DNA of 9,589 nt from assembly GCA_955652635.1 (NCBI GenBank), contig CATPBN010000226.1, forward strand, positions 1 through 9,589, given 5' to 3'. Below the pieces are notes generated by a model. It saw only the letters and a program-made list of their open reading frames with translations. It was not told the origin of the DNA and made no database searches. Source of the DNA: an uncultured Gemmatimonadaceae bacterium (GTDB taxonomy: Bacteria > Gemmatimonadota > Gemmatimonadetes > Gemmatimonadales > Gemmatimonadaceae). The position numbers and the translations under genes were made by a program. Shown piece by piece: positions 1 through 6,881 of the stretch (positions within the stretch are counted from its first letter, which is position 1; every line of letters starts with the position of its first letter).

Positions 1-288
1 CTACTGGGCTATGCCCATCGGGCGACATGGGGTCCCTGGCTGCACTCCTCCCTGCCCGTCGCGGGCGACTCGGAGCTCCTCAAACGTCGTATGCGAAACA
101 CCCCCGCTGCGGGGAATTTGCACGCAAAAACGGGCACCACCAACGATGTTATTGCACTCGCGGGGTACGTAACGGCGGTAAATGGTGAGGTCCTCGCATT
201 CTCGTTTCTCTACAATGGCAGGGATCGCTGGACCGCCAAGTCCATGATAGACGTCATGAGCGAGAGCCTCGCCAGCTTCGGCAGATAA
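1..288 (+). CDS. dacB: D-alanyl-D-alanine carboxypeptidase/endopeptidase (PBP4 type), C-terminal fragment
   Basis: The reading frame is open from the left edge and stops at TAA 286-288, leaving the last 95 residues. The segment RNTPAAGNLHAKTGTT contains the KTG box of serine penicillin-recognising enzymes (K at 127-129, T 130-132, G 133-135). It is followed by a run ALAGYVTAVNGEVLAFSFLYN that is typical of PBP4/DacB just after the KTG strand. The family cleaves the terminal D-Ala or the D-Ala cross-links of peptidoglycan in the periplasm. The catalytic SxxK and SxN motifs, and the signal peptide, would lie upstream of the window and cannot be checked. An in-frame ATG at 91 is internal and not a start. 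The assignment to PBP4 rather than another KTG-containing family rests on the surrounding residues and on the short tail after the box. Confidence 0.85.
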   Translation, partial: LLGYAHRATWGPWLHSSLPVAGDSELLKRRMRNTPAAGNLHAKTGTTNDVIALAGYVTAVNGEVLAFSFLYNGRDRWTAKSMIDVMSESLASFGR

Positions 289-303
289 ACCCTTAGGAAA
301 CAT

Positions 304-370
304 ATCTTTACGCGCACAAAGATCTGCTTTCAGGGTACAAAATCCTGAGGCATGTATCATCTTTTCTGTA
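304..370 (+). terminator. two small stem-loops after the carboxypeptidase gene, possible weak terminator
   Basis: The 129-bp gap before the next gene is richer in A+T than its surroundings. It holds ATCTTT (304-309) pairing with AAAGAT (318-323) over an 8-nt loop. Next comes TCAGGGT (330-336) pairing with ATCCTGA (342-348), with one G-U pair and a 5-nt loop, and then a pyrimidine-rich stretch with four T (363-366). The T-run starts well past the second stem, so this is not a standard intrinsic terminator. The gap must also hold the promoter of the next gene, for which I see no convincing -35/-10 pair. Confidence 0.3.
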
Positions 371-417
371 CGTTCTTAGGCAGCCGCGTGTGGATCCGCG
401 TGAGGTAATAGATCGTT

Positions 418-771
418 ATGTCATACCGAACTTTCGTAGACAGGGACGGCGCGTATTGGCAGGTGTGGGACTCGCAGCCGAGCAAGGTTGAGCGGCGCGT
501 GGCCGCGGACGACCGCCGCCATGTAAAGCGCTTCCCCTGGCGCGGAGCCGAGCGCCGAAGCGGCGTCGACCGGCGAACTGTCAGCCAGCGACGGACTACC
601 CTTTCGGAAGGCTACGGCAGGGGTTGGCTCACCTTCGAATCCCTTGACGAAAAACGGCGCCTCATTCCGATCCCCAGTGGCTGGAAAGACGCTAGCAGCA
701 CCGAGCTCCGCACAATGTGCGAGCAGGCGAAGCGCATTGCGAAGACCGATGGCGGGACCAGCGCCGCTTAG
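418..771 (+). CDS. arginine-rich hypothetical protein, 117 aa
   Basis: The ATG at 418 is preceded by GAGGT (402-406), a plausible ribosome binding site at slightly long spacing, and the stop is TAG 769-771. No signal peptide or membrane segment is seen, so the product is probably cytoplasmic. Three parts are visible: an N-terminal aromatic section (SYRTFVDRDGAYWQVWD, residues 2-18); a very basic middle (residues 26-59) with 12 arginines, including five RR pairs mostly preceded by an acidic residue; and a C-terminal section with GWLTFES (69-75), EKRRLIPIP (78-86) and GW (88-89). I recall the start and end motifs from small unannotated proteins of Gemmatimonadota-like genomes, but know no function. 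The RR-rich centre could bind nucleic acid or another polyanion, which is speculation. It faces the lipoprotein gene convergently. Confidence 0.75.
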   Translation: MSYRTFVDRDGAYWQVWDSQPSKVERRVAADDRRHVKRFPWRGAERRSGVDRRTVSQRRTTLSEGYGRGWLTFESLDEKRRLIPIPSGWKDASSTELRTMCEQAKRIAKTDGGTSAA

Positions 772-840
772 CCCTCGCGACTAGACGCAGAAGCACCCCC
801 AGCCCGGCCCCGTGCGAGAGAGACCGAACTGAGGGTGAGC

Positions 841-876
841 TACGGGTTCACGCTGGGTGCGTCCGACGAACCCGTA
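841..876. terminator. stem-loop between convergent genes, possible two-way terminator
   Basis: TACGGGTTC (841-849) and GAACCCGTA (868-876) form a perfect 9-bp stem over an 18-nt loop. It lies between the stop of the rightward arginine-rich gene (771) and the stop of the leftward lipoprotein gene (890). On the + strand it is followed by TTGCTTCTACTTCTT, which is T-rich but has no clean T-run. On the - strand no T-run follows. It fits best as the terminator of the 418-771 gene and may also block transcription from the other side. Confidence 0.45.
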
Positions 877-889
877 TTGCTTCTACTTC

Positions 890-1834
890 TTACGCACAGG
901 TAAGCTCGCCGTGTGGCAGCGGCTTCGTGCAGTTCTTGGTGACACCATCGTGAGTGATCACGACCTTCGCTGTCGCAGATCCGTCGTAGGTGATTACTTC
1001 ACGGCGGGACGACGTCGACGGCGATGACCCTGCCTTTGTAACTGTCGCTTGCATCGCGCGAATGACAGTTCCGGCAGTTGGGTAGGTACGCTCTCCATTC
1101 TGAATCGGTATTACGAGCCCGGTGGTCGTGTCGCCAGCGGTCCGAGCGACGGTAAAGGCAACACCGTCCCTTGTGCCGGTCGTGTTCTCACTTCCCGCCG
1201 ACTTTCCGTCCACCCTCCGCTGAGTGCTGCCAGACGCGAGCCCACCAACGGTAAAGTCACTCGAGCTGTTGACCGTGCTCGTGGCAGTTGAGTGATGGGT
1301 GACTGTACCAGACACCTTGTTCTGCACGTTCACGGTGTTGGTTTTCGCTGGGTCGAACGCCTGTTCTACTGTGTTCGCGGCGTCGAGGAAGGAGAACGAG
1401 CGGTCGATGGTGAGCCCGTTGCGAGTGACCGTTGCGCATTCAACTCGCTTGCTGGTCGCGTTGAAAGTGCAAGCGTTGGAATCATCGAAGTCATCGAAAG
1501 GCCCTCTGCCCAATCCGGGACCAAAGCCGATTCCCCCGATCCACATTTCGCCGAGCCCGCCGCCCATGAGCCCGCCCCAGCTTGGTCCATGTTCACCTTC
1601 TTGCTTGTCCGCGTCGTCGTTGTCCCCCGAAGTAGCAACTCCAGGCACGAACCCGTCGCTCTCACTCGAGCGGCCCACAAAGCTCGTTCTGATCTGGTCG
1701 AAGCTGATTGGTGCGGAAGCCAGTGCCGCGACCGCTGCCCTCGAAGCGGCAGGTGATGTAGCCATATCGCTTGCGCAGGCAGCCGCAATTGCGGCGGCTC
1801 CAGCAATGAGAGCAATTCTTAGTTTGTTGTGCAT
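890..1834 (-). CDS. secreted lipoprotein of unknown function with paired cysteines
   Basis: The protein has 314 residues. The N-terminus is a lipoprotein signal peptide: basic MHNKLR, a hydrophobic Ala/Ile stretch, and Cys20 after AAA, a weak but acceptable lipobox. The mature part starts with a Ser/Ala linker, then an acidic patch (58-82), a Gly-rich stretch (87-111) and a Ser/Thr-rich, probably beta-strand, body. Besides Cys20 there are only four cysteines, 122/133 and 302/313, each pair separated by exactly ten residues, which suggests two disulfide-closed hairpins at the ends of the body. No catalytic motif is recognised. The ATG at 1834 has GGAG (1842-1845) at good spacing, although it lies in a hairpin. 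The gene lies 82 bp downstream of the ECF sigma gene on the same strand, so it may be co-transcribed with it. A role in sensing or in the same envelope response is inferred from position only. Confidence 0.8.
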   Translation of the reverse strand: MHNKLRIALIAGAAAIAAACASDMATSPAASRAAVAALASAPISFDQIRTSFVGRSSESDGFVPGVATSGDNDDADKQEGEHGPSWGGLMGGGLGEMWIGGIGFGPGLGRGPFDDFDDSNACTFNATSKRVECATVTRNGLTIDRSFSFLDAANTVEQAFDPAKTNTVNVQNKVSGTVTHHSTATSTVNSSSDFTVGGLASGSTQRRVDGKSAGSENTTGTRDGVAFTVARTAGDTTTGLVIPIQNGERTYPTAGTVIRAMQATVTKAGSSPSTSSRREVITYDGSATAKVVITHDGVTKNCTKPLPHGELTCA

Positions 1835-1839
1835 TAAGG

Positions 1840-1854
1840 GTCTCCAATGGAGAC
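1840..1854 (-). promoter_or_regulatory. hairpin covering the lipoprotein's ribosome binding site
   Basis: The mRNA of the lipoprotein gene reads GUCUCC-AUU-GGAGAC just before the start codon. The six bases on each side pair perfectly around a 3-nt loop, with a further possible A-U closing inside. The 3' arm is the Shine-Dalgarno GGAG, seven bases from the ATG at 1834. Pairing would hide the ribosome binding site, so translation could depend on temperature, a bound factor or ribosome traffic. The 15-bp palindrome could equally be a protein-binding operator, or chance. Confidence 0.4.
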
Positions 1855-1916
1855 TGCGCGTCCCAACAGCGGCGCGCTACGGTTCAGGTAGTGAGACACC
1901 CGAGCGCGGGGATACC

Positions 1917-2489
1917 CTACGCCGGCTTTGCCCCGCCCCCTCCCAGCCAGGGCGCCAGACGCTCCCTGAGCTCAGAAAGCGCCTGCCCCATCCGCTTTTC
2001 GACAGTCTTTACGGAGATCTCGAGCACGCTGGCGATTTCGACGTATCTCATTCCCAGAACGCGACTTAGCTCAAACACTTCCCGGCATCGCTCGGGAAGA
2101 GCAGCTATGGCCTCGCGCACGACCTTCTCCAGCTCGACTCCAAGCATATCCGCATCCGTTCCGGGCGATTCGGGTGCTTCGAATTTCGCCGCGGCGAGCT
2201 CGCGCTCCACGATCCGCTGGTGCCGAATGTGGTTGAGCGCGCGGTTGCGGGTGGAGCGAATCAGGTAGGCTCCAAAACTCTGCTCGACTTGCAGCGACTC
2301 TCGCCGGCGCCACAACTCGAGCATCACCTCTTGCGCGATCTCCTCGGCTGGCGCTCGCTCACCTACAATCGATTCAGCCATTCTCACAAGACGCGGATAG
2401 TGCGCGCGAAAGACCGCGTCGAATGCGCTTTCGTCCCCCGCCCGGATTCGCTGCTGAAGGTCCAGCTCGTTCGTGTCGTGCCTATCCAA
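1917..2489 (-). CDS. ECF-family RNA polymerase sigma factor (FecI-like)
   Basis: This 190-residue protein has the two-domain build of extracytoplasmic-function sigma factors. Region 2 is at about 22-92 (FRAHYPRLVRMAESIVG, then AEEIAQEVMLELWRRRE). Region 4 is at about 123-178 (AIAALPERCREVFELSR, then a helix-turn-helix around YVEIASVLEISVKTVEKRM). The ISVKTVEKRM recognition helix resembles the FecI-type sigma factors that work with FecR regulators. The only usable upstream start is TTG at 2489; there is no ATG before region 2 and no purine-rich ribosome site ahead of it, so expression may be weak or leaderless. The gene faces away from the FecR gene, with 21 bp between starts, which is unusual because sigma and FecR genes normally run in the same direction. 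The lipoprotein gene follows on the same strand. Partnership with the adjacent FecR is an inference from proximity. Confidence 0.92.
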   Translation of the reverse strand: MDRHDTNELDLQQRIRAGDESAFDAVFRAHYPRLVRMAESIVGERAPAEEIAQEVMLELWRRRESLQVEQSFGAYLIRSTRNRALNHIRHQRIVERELAAAKFEAPESPGTDADMLGVELEKVVREAIAALPERCREVFELSRVLGMRYVEIASVLEISVKTVEKRMGQALSELRERLAPWLGGGGAKPA

Positions 2490-2534
2490 GGAGGGTAGCG
2501 CCCGGTTGAGGTGTCTGTCTTATTACTGAATATG
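2488..2534. promoter_or_regulatory. very short shared start region between divergent sigma and FecR genes
   Basis: The sigma factor starts at TTG 2489 (leftward) and FecR at GTG 2511 or ATG 2532 (rightward). A perfect AAGGAGG lies at 2488-2494 on the + strand but is 16 bases from the GTG, longer than usual. A 7-codon frame (TTG 2506 to TGA 2527-2529) also lies between it and the ATG at 2532. The stretch 2519-2541 is locally A+T rich. On the - strand it contains TAATAA (2525 to 2520), a possible -10 for the sigma gene without a clear -35. Any promoters must overlap each other or lie inside the opposite gene. Confidence 0.35.
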
Positions 2535-3587
2535 TCGAATTCTGAAGGGGGTTCCTCCAAGATCGCTCCCGAGGATTGGGATCGAGTTGCGCGCTATCTG
2601 GCGGGCGAGGCGGAGCCACGGGAAGCAGAATCAACGAGACGCTGGCTGGAAGCAGACGCCGAGCGTCTGGCGATGGTGAACGCGCTCCAAGCCGCGCTCG
2701 TCAATGTTTCGCGCGAGGACTCCCGGAAGCTGGATGTCGAGGGCGCGCTCAGAAAAGTAAAGTCGGGGTTCGATCGAACCAAGTCGCGTTCTGTCTCAGC
2801 AATTGCTGGACGCAACAATTCAGGCTGGCTGTTTACGCCTTACCTGAAGGCGGCGGCGGTGCTGCTCCTGCTCGCGGGCGGAGCATTTTTCTGGCGCGAT
2901 ATTGTGGGATCGGGACGCGGCTCGGCCTCCCGGACTTTCGCGACTACCATCGGCGAGCGGCGTCAGTTCAGGCTCGGCGACGGAACAGGAGTCGTTCTTG
3001 GGCCGGAGAGCCGGATCGTCGTGGATCCGCATTCCTCCGACCGCTCGGTGTCTCTCGAGGGTGCCGGATACTTCACCGTCGTGCACGACGCTTCACATCC
3101 ATTTACCGTGAAGGTTGGTACGGTAAAGATTCAGGATGTGGGGACCGCGTTCTCGATTCAAACAGATGAAGGCGGAGGAATTCGAGTTGCCGTCGCATCG
3201 GGATCGGTGGCCCTCGGACCGCGCGAAGCAGATCGCGCGTCGGCGGAGGTGTTGCGCGCCCGGGACCGCGCCACGGTCAATCCCAACGGGATGGTGGGCA
3301 TCGAGCGCTCAGCCGTCTCCGACGACGACCTGGCGTGGGTTCAGGGACGGCTTGTATTCCGTGACGCTTCCGTCATACAGGTCGGTGCAGAACTTTATCG
3401 GTGGTATGGAGTAAGGCTCAGGGTAGCTGATTCAACCTTGTCGAACCTCCACCTGACGGCATCTTTCTCTGGTGAGTCAGTCGATCGAGTTCTCAACGTC
3501 ATCGCACTTTCACTTGGCGCGCGCATCGAGCGCCAGGGAAACATCGCCATTCTGCATCGAGCGAAAGCGTCGGGCATTCGGCGCTAG
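2511..3587 (+). CDS. FecR-family anti-sigma regulator / transmembrane sensor
   Basis: With the GTG start the protein has 358 residues; ATG 2532 would give 351 and is equally possible. The N-terminal cytoplasmic part (about 20-65, PEDWDRVARYLAGEA onward) resembles the sigma-binding domain of FecR proteins. One membrane helix follows at about 112-128 (LKAAAVLLLLAGGAFFW). Then come the FecR periplasmic domain (about 143-235, with IGERRQFRLGDGTGVVL and GYFTVVHDASHPFTVKV) and a C-terminal domain of the DUF4974 type (about 280-348, LVFRDASVIQVGAELYRWYG to GNIAIL). Family knowledge: the cytoplasmic end holds an ECF sigma factor, while the periplasmic end receives a signal from the N-terminal domain of a TonB-dependent receptor. 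The receptor gene begins 13 bases after this stop, consistent with an operon and translational coupling. The adjacent sigma factor is divergent, not upstream in the same unit. Confidence 0.92.
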   Translation: MSVLLLNMSNSEGGSSKIAPEDWDRVARYLAGEAEPREAESTRRWLEADAERLAMVNALQAALVNVSREDSRKLDVEGALRKVKSGFDRTKSRSVSAIAGRNNSGWLFTPYLKAAAVLLLLAGGAFFWRDIVGSGRGSASRTFATTIGERRQFRLGDGTGVVLGPESRIVVDPHSSDRSVSLEGAGYFTVVHDASHPFTVKVGTVKIQDVGTAFSIQTDEGGGIRVAVASGSVALGPREADRASAEVLRARDRATVNPNGMVGIERSAVSDDDLAWVQGRLVFRDASVIQVGAELYRWYGVRLRVADSTLSNLHLTASFSGESVDRVLNVIALSLGARIERQGNIAILHRAKASGIRR

Positions 3588-3600
3588 CCTCAATCATTTC

Positions 3601-6096
3601 GTGAACAGCTCCACGATTCCGTGTCGTCTGGCCAGAATCCTGTTCATTGCCGCGCCATTGCTCTTATGGTCGAGTGCACAGGCACAGTCAATTTGCTCAC
3701 CGTCGGGGGAGTTTCTCGCATCGCTGACGACGTGGAGCCCACCGCTTGACCGCCGCGTCTCTCTTCATGCGCGCGATATCTCTCTTCGAGAGGCGCTCGA
3801 CAGACTCTCCGCTGAAGCCGGGGTCCGACTCTCGTACGCTACGGAAGCCGTCCCCCTCGACAGCAGAGTATGCGCTTCATTCGATTCGCTCTATCTGGGG
3901 GAAGCGCTGGGTGTTCTCCTGCGCGGAACTTCGGTGCTGCCGGTTGCCGCAGGTGGTGAGCACGTAGTCCTGACGCCGTTGCAGGCGCCGCAGGAGAGTG
4001 ACGAGCTCCAACACCCCGCGCGCGTGCTCGATCGCGTCGTCGTCACCGGAAACGCAATCGAGGCTCCCGCCCGGCGCCTCACCATCGCGATGAATACCGT
4101 CAGCGGATCCCAGCTCTCGCGCTACTCCGAGGGAAATCTCGCCCAGGCGCTGAGCGATGCAGTACCGGGCTTGTGGCTCTGGCAGACCCCACCGACATCC
4201 CTGCTCGCGCACTACGGAAGCATTCGCGGCACCAGCTCGTTCGGCGCGAGCTACCCGAAGATCTACGTCGACGGAATCGAGCTCGCGAATCCGTTGTTGA
4301 TCACACAGTTCACTCCAGAGACTGTCGAGCGAGTCGAGATCATTCGAGGACCACAGGGAGCGGCCTTGTATGGAACCGATGCCATCAGCGGCGTGATAAA
4401 CATTGTCACGCGACACGACGGCTCGGATGGCGGGCCCGGCGCCGAGGCGCGATCATCGGTAGGCGCGGCGTCCAGCGCGTACGTTCCGCGCTCGGCGATC
4501 ACCCAGGATCATGCGGTGACGATTCGTCAGGGCTCGAGCGCAGAGTCCGCCACACTGAGCCTCAGCTCGGGCGGAGTCGGAGCATACGTTCCGGGCGCGT
4601 ACGTGCGGCACGAGACTGGTAGCGCGGGATTCAGACTGGTGCGCTCGAATTTCATTGTCACCGCCACGGGCCGGGCGTTCGACAGCCGCTCGTCAGATCC
4701 TTTCAGTCCGCTTTTTCGGGATTCGGTCAGTGCGGCTCGTGCGGGACTCACCACACCGGAATCGGTGCGTGAGTACACCGTGGGTGGAAGCACGACAATC
4801 ATTCAGAGCGAGCGGTGGACGCACGCACTAGTTGCGGGCTTCGACGGGAGTCGCATTTCGAATCTCGCCGACTACCATACGCCGCTCCCATCTGCAACCG
4901 GGCCGGACCTGGGTACCGCCGGTGGAAGTGCGAACCTCATCACTCTTCGCGCCAGCAGCGTCGCCAAGCTCGGCGACGCGGAGAACATTGGAGCGAATCT
5001 CACGTTTTCGGGAGAGAGCTCGCTGCTCGACTACAAGCCGCAGGCCGACAGTATCATCACACCGGCCGGCGGAACGGTGCCCCAGTCTGCCATTCAGCGC
5101 CGGACGACAGCGGGTGTGGTTCAGGCAAATGTGTCGTGGCGCGACGCGGGCTATCTGACTGGAGGTCTGCGGGTAGAGCGGAATGATGTGCTGGGTAGCA
5201 GCACCGTCTCGGCTCTTCCGATGATCGGTGTCGCCGCGGTCCACGACTACGGCCCGCTCACGATCAAGCTGCGATCTGCCTATGGTCGGGGGATTCGCCA
5301 GGCTGCCAACGCCGCGCGCGAGACCGCATGGTTCGACCCGCGCGGACAGGTGCATCAACTCAACCTGGCTCCTGAAGAGCAATCCGGAGTGGAGGCGGGG
5401 GTGGATTTCTTCCTCGGAAAATCCTTCGGCTTGCAGGTGACGCGGTTCGACCAGCTGGCGTCGGGCCTCATTCAACGTGTGGCGTATACGTACATCACTC
5501 AGTCCCAGGGTCGACCGCCTGGCAACGCCAGTCAATCTGAGCCGGTACGTCCGGGAGACCGCCACATTGAATACACGTTCCAGAATGTCGGCGAGATCAC
5601 GAACCGCGGGTGGGAGCTGAAGGGTGACGTAACCGTTGCCGCGCTCTCGCTCGGCGGAACGTTTTCGACTGTCGACAGCAGGGTGCGACGTGTGGCGAGA
5701 GGATACACGGGCGATCTGCGCGTCGGCGACAGAATGCTGGAGGTGCCGGCGAAAACCGGGAGCGTCACCGCGCTGGTGACGGGCGCGAGCTGGACCGGCT
5801 CTCTCACCGCTTCACGTTCGTGGGACTGGATCAATTACGATGCAGTGGCGCTCGCTGGCGCGTTCTCCAATTCTACGCAGACTGACGCCGCCCTCGTCGG
5901 ACAGGAGCTGAGGAACTACTGGCTCCAGTACAGCGGCGTGACGCGCTTGCGCGCGAGCATCGGAAGGAATGTCTTCCGCGGACTCGGATTCACGCTGAGT
6001 GGTGAGAATCTCCTCAACCGACAGCACGGCGAGCCGGACAACATCACCGTGGTCCCAGGTAGGACACTAAGCGTCGGGTTGAAAGCGAGACTCTAG
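3601..6096 (+). CDS. TonB-dependent outer-membrane receptor with STN signalling domain
   Basis: I choose GTG 3601 (831 aa) because it puts a clean signal peptide at the N-terminus (CRLARILFIAAPLLLW, cleavage after AQA, residue 28). The frame is open back to ATG 3472, but that would overlap FecR and bury the signal peptide. No strong ribosome site precedes it, so coupling to FecR is likely. Domains: STN at about 51-126 (RRVSLHARDISLREALDRLS), RVVVTG at 145-150 near the TonB-box position, plug at about 155-272 (YPKIYVDGIEL, then VERVEIIRGPQGAALYGTDA and GVINIVTR), then a beta-barrel ending in a GENLLNRQ strand and a final Leu. Unlike many Bacteroidota-type receptors it has no carboxypeptidase-regulatory-like domain between STN and plug. 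It imports a ligand using TonB energy and, by family knowledge, signals through its STN domain to FecR. The ligand (siderophore or other) cannot be deduced, and no ligand-processing gene is nearby. The stop overlaps that of the convergent transpeptidase gene. Confidence 0.93.
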   Translation: MNSSTIPCRLARILFIAAPLLLWSSAQAQSICSPSGEFLASLTTWSPPLDRRVSLHARDISLREALDRLSAEAGVRLSYATEAVPLDSRVCASFDSLYLGEALGVLLRGTSVLPVAAGGEHVVLTPLQAPQESDELQHPARVLDRVVVTGNAIEAPARRLTIAMNTVSGSQLSRYSEGNLAQALSDAVPGLWLWQTPPTSLLAHYGSIRGTSSFGASYPKIYVDGIELANPLLITQFTPETVERVEIIRGPQGAALYGTDAISGVINIVTRHDGSDGGPGAEARSSVGAASSAYVPRSAITQDHAVTIRQGSSAESATLSLSSGGVGAYVPGAYVRHETGSAGFRLVRSNFIVTATGRAFDSRSSDPFSPLFRDSVSAARAGLTTPESVREYTVGGSTTIIQSERWTHALVAGFDGSRISNLADYHTPLPSATGPDLGTAGGSANLITLRASSVAKLGDAENIGANLTFSGESSLLDYKPQADSIITPAGGTVPQSAIQRRTTAGVVQANVSWRDAGYLTGGLRVERNDVLGSSTVSALPMIGVAAVHDYGPLTIKLRSAYGRGIRQAANAARETAWFDPRGQVHQLNLAPEEQSGVEAGVDFFLGKSFGLQVTRFDQLASGLIQRVAYTYITQSQGRPPGNASQSEPVRPGDRHIEYTFQNVGEITNRGWELKGDVTVAALSLGGTFSTVDSRVRRVARGYTGDLRVGDRMLEVPAKTGSVTALVTGASWTGSLTASRSWDWINYDAVALAGAFSNSTQTDAALVGQELRNYWLQYSGVTRLRASIGRNVFRGLGFTLSGENLLNRQHGEPDNITVVPGRTLSVGLKARL

Positions 6097-6869
6097 CCCG
6101 GTCGCTCAACCGCCGGCAGTCTCCACCTGACCTGCAAGCTTGCGTAGTCGTTCGCGGTGAGTTGAACCAGCAGCGGCCGCTTCGTGGGATCCAGCCACAT
6201 CATTAGGTCGCGCAACTTCGCCTCGTCGAACGCCGTGCATCCTGCGGTGTGGGAGTCTGGTCCAGCCCAGATGTGCAGGAAGATGCAGGAGCCGCGTCCC
6301 TTCACTGGCGGGGCCGCGTTGTATCCGACGATCACTCCGATCTTGTACTGAGCGACCGCTCGCATGTGCTCGGCGCTGTTCCAGTCGACGCGGGGCACCG
6401 ACGCCTTGTCCACGACGGTGTTGTAGTGGGCGGACGCAACGTCATCGACGCAATCCGTCGTGGCCAGCAATTCCGCGTAAGGCAGCCTCACTGTCCGCAT
6501 GGAGTCGCGCGCAGCAAAACCGAACGCGGTGTCGAGGGGGAAGAATCCCCCTGGCGCCTTTCCGTCGCCTTCGCGCTTGTGTGGACCTTCCGCGGAGACG
6601 CCGTCGAAGCCTACGCCCCACGCGATCCCCGTACGGCCGACGACCACCGGTACGGCCGAGTCGAGTGACCTCCAGTCAGACGTCGGCGTTGCGCGCTCGA
6701 AGCGCTGCATTCCACCCGTCGTCGAGGTCCAATTGGGAGTTATCACAACGACGATTTGTTGCGACGCGTCGACCATCGCGTGCGGCGGGTTCATGCGCAT
6801 CGGCGGTTGACATCCGAGCACGCAAATGACGGCAACAAGTAGGGCCTGCGCTCTATCCCAGTGAGTCAT
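6093..6869 (-). CDS. L,D-transpeptidase (YkuD-type) family lipoprotein
   Basis: The protein has 258 residues. Its N-terminus is a lipoprotein signal peptide with VLGC (Cys20). The catalytic domain fills most of the rest: VVVGRTGIAWG (76-86), then GDGKAPGGFFPL (101-112), the segment typical of this transpeptidase clade. The active-site region is CIFLHIWAGPDSHTAGCTAF (195-214), with His199 and probable nucleophile Cys211. The ordinary YkuD motif has Arg two places after the Cys; here it is GCTAF, as in the divergent COG3786-like branch, so the exact substrate is uncertain. Enzymes of the fold make 3-3 peptidoglycan cross-links or attach proteins to peptidoglycan in the periplasm. The ATG at 6869 is preceded by GGCGGTGG right against the start, a poor ribosome site. 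The gene diverges from the DoxX-like gene across 49 bp and converges with the receptor gene, both stops lying in CTAG 6093-6096. Confidence 0.85.
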   Translation of the reverse strand: MTHWDRAQALLVAVICVLGCQPPMRMNPPHAMVDASQQIVVVITPNWTSTTGGMQRFERATPTSDWRSLDSAVPVVVGRTGIAWGVGFDGVSAEGPHKREGDGKAPGGFFPLDTAFGFAARDSMRTVRLPYAELLATTDCVDDVASAHYNTVVDKASVPRVDWNSAEHMRAVAQYKIGVIVGYNAAPPVKGRGSCIFLHIWAGPDSHTAGCTAFDEAKLRDLMMWLDPTKRPLLVQLTANDYASLQVRWRLPAVERPG

Positions 6870-6881
6870 CCACCGCCGGCA

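Noticed and set aside
1..360. 119-aa open frame on the - strand
   Set aside because: It lies opposite the carboxypeptidase fragment, whose KTG box and flanks are clearly protein-like. The - frame shows no recognisable motif.
1299..2069. 256-aa open frame on the + strand across the lipoprotein and sigma genes
   Set aside because: It is antisense to two well-supported genes, is rich in Pro/Ser in the way of high-GC shadow frames, and has no domain.
2506..2529. 7-codon leader peptide (TTG to TGA) ahead of the FecR ATG
   Set aside because: It follows a good AAGGAGG, but so short a frame can occur by chance, and GTG 2511 in the FecR frame is an equally good explanation.
3472..3600. 43-residue N-terminal extension of the receptor from ATG 3472
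   Set aside because: It would overlap the end of FecR and place the signal peptide in the middle of the N-terminus; GTG 3601 gives a normal secretion signal.
4828..5565. 245-aa open frame on the - strand inside the receptor gene
   Set aside because: It lies fully opposite the barrel-coding part of the receptor and shows low-complexity Arg/Leu composition without motifs.
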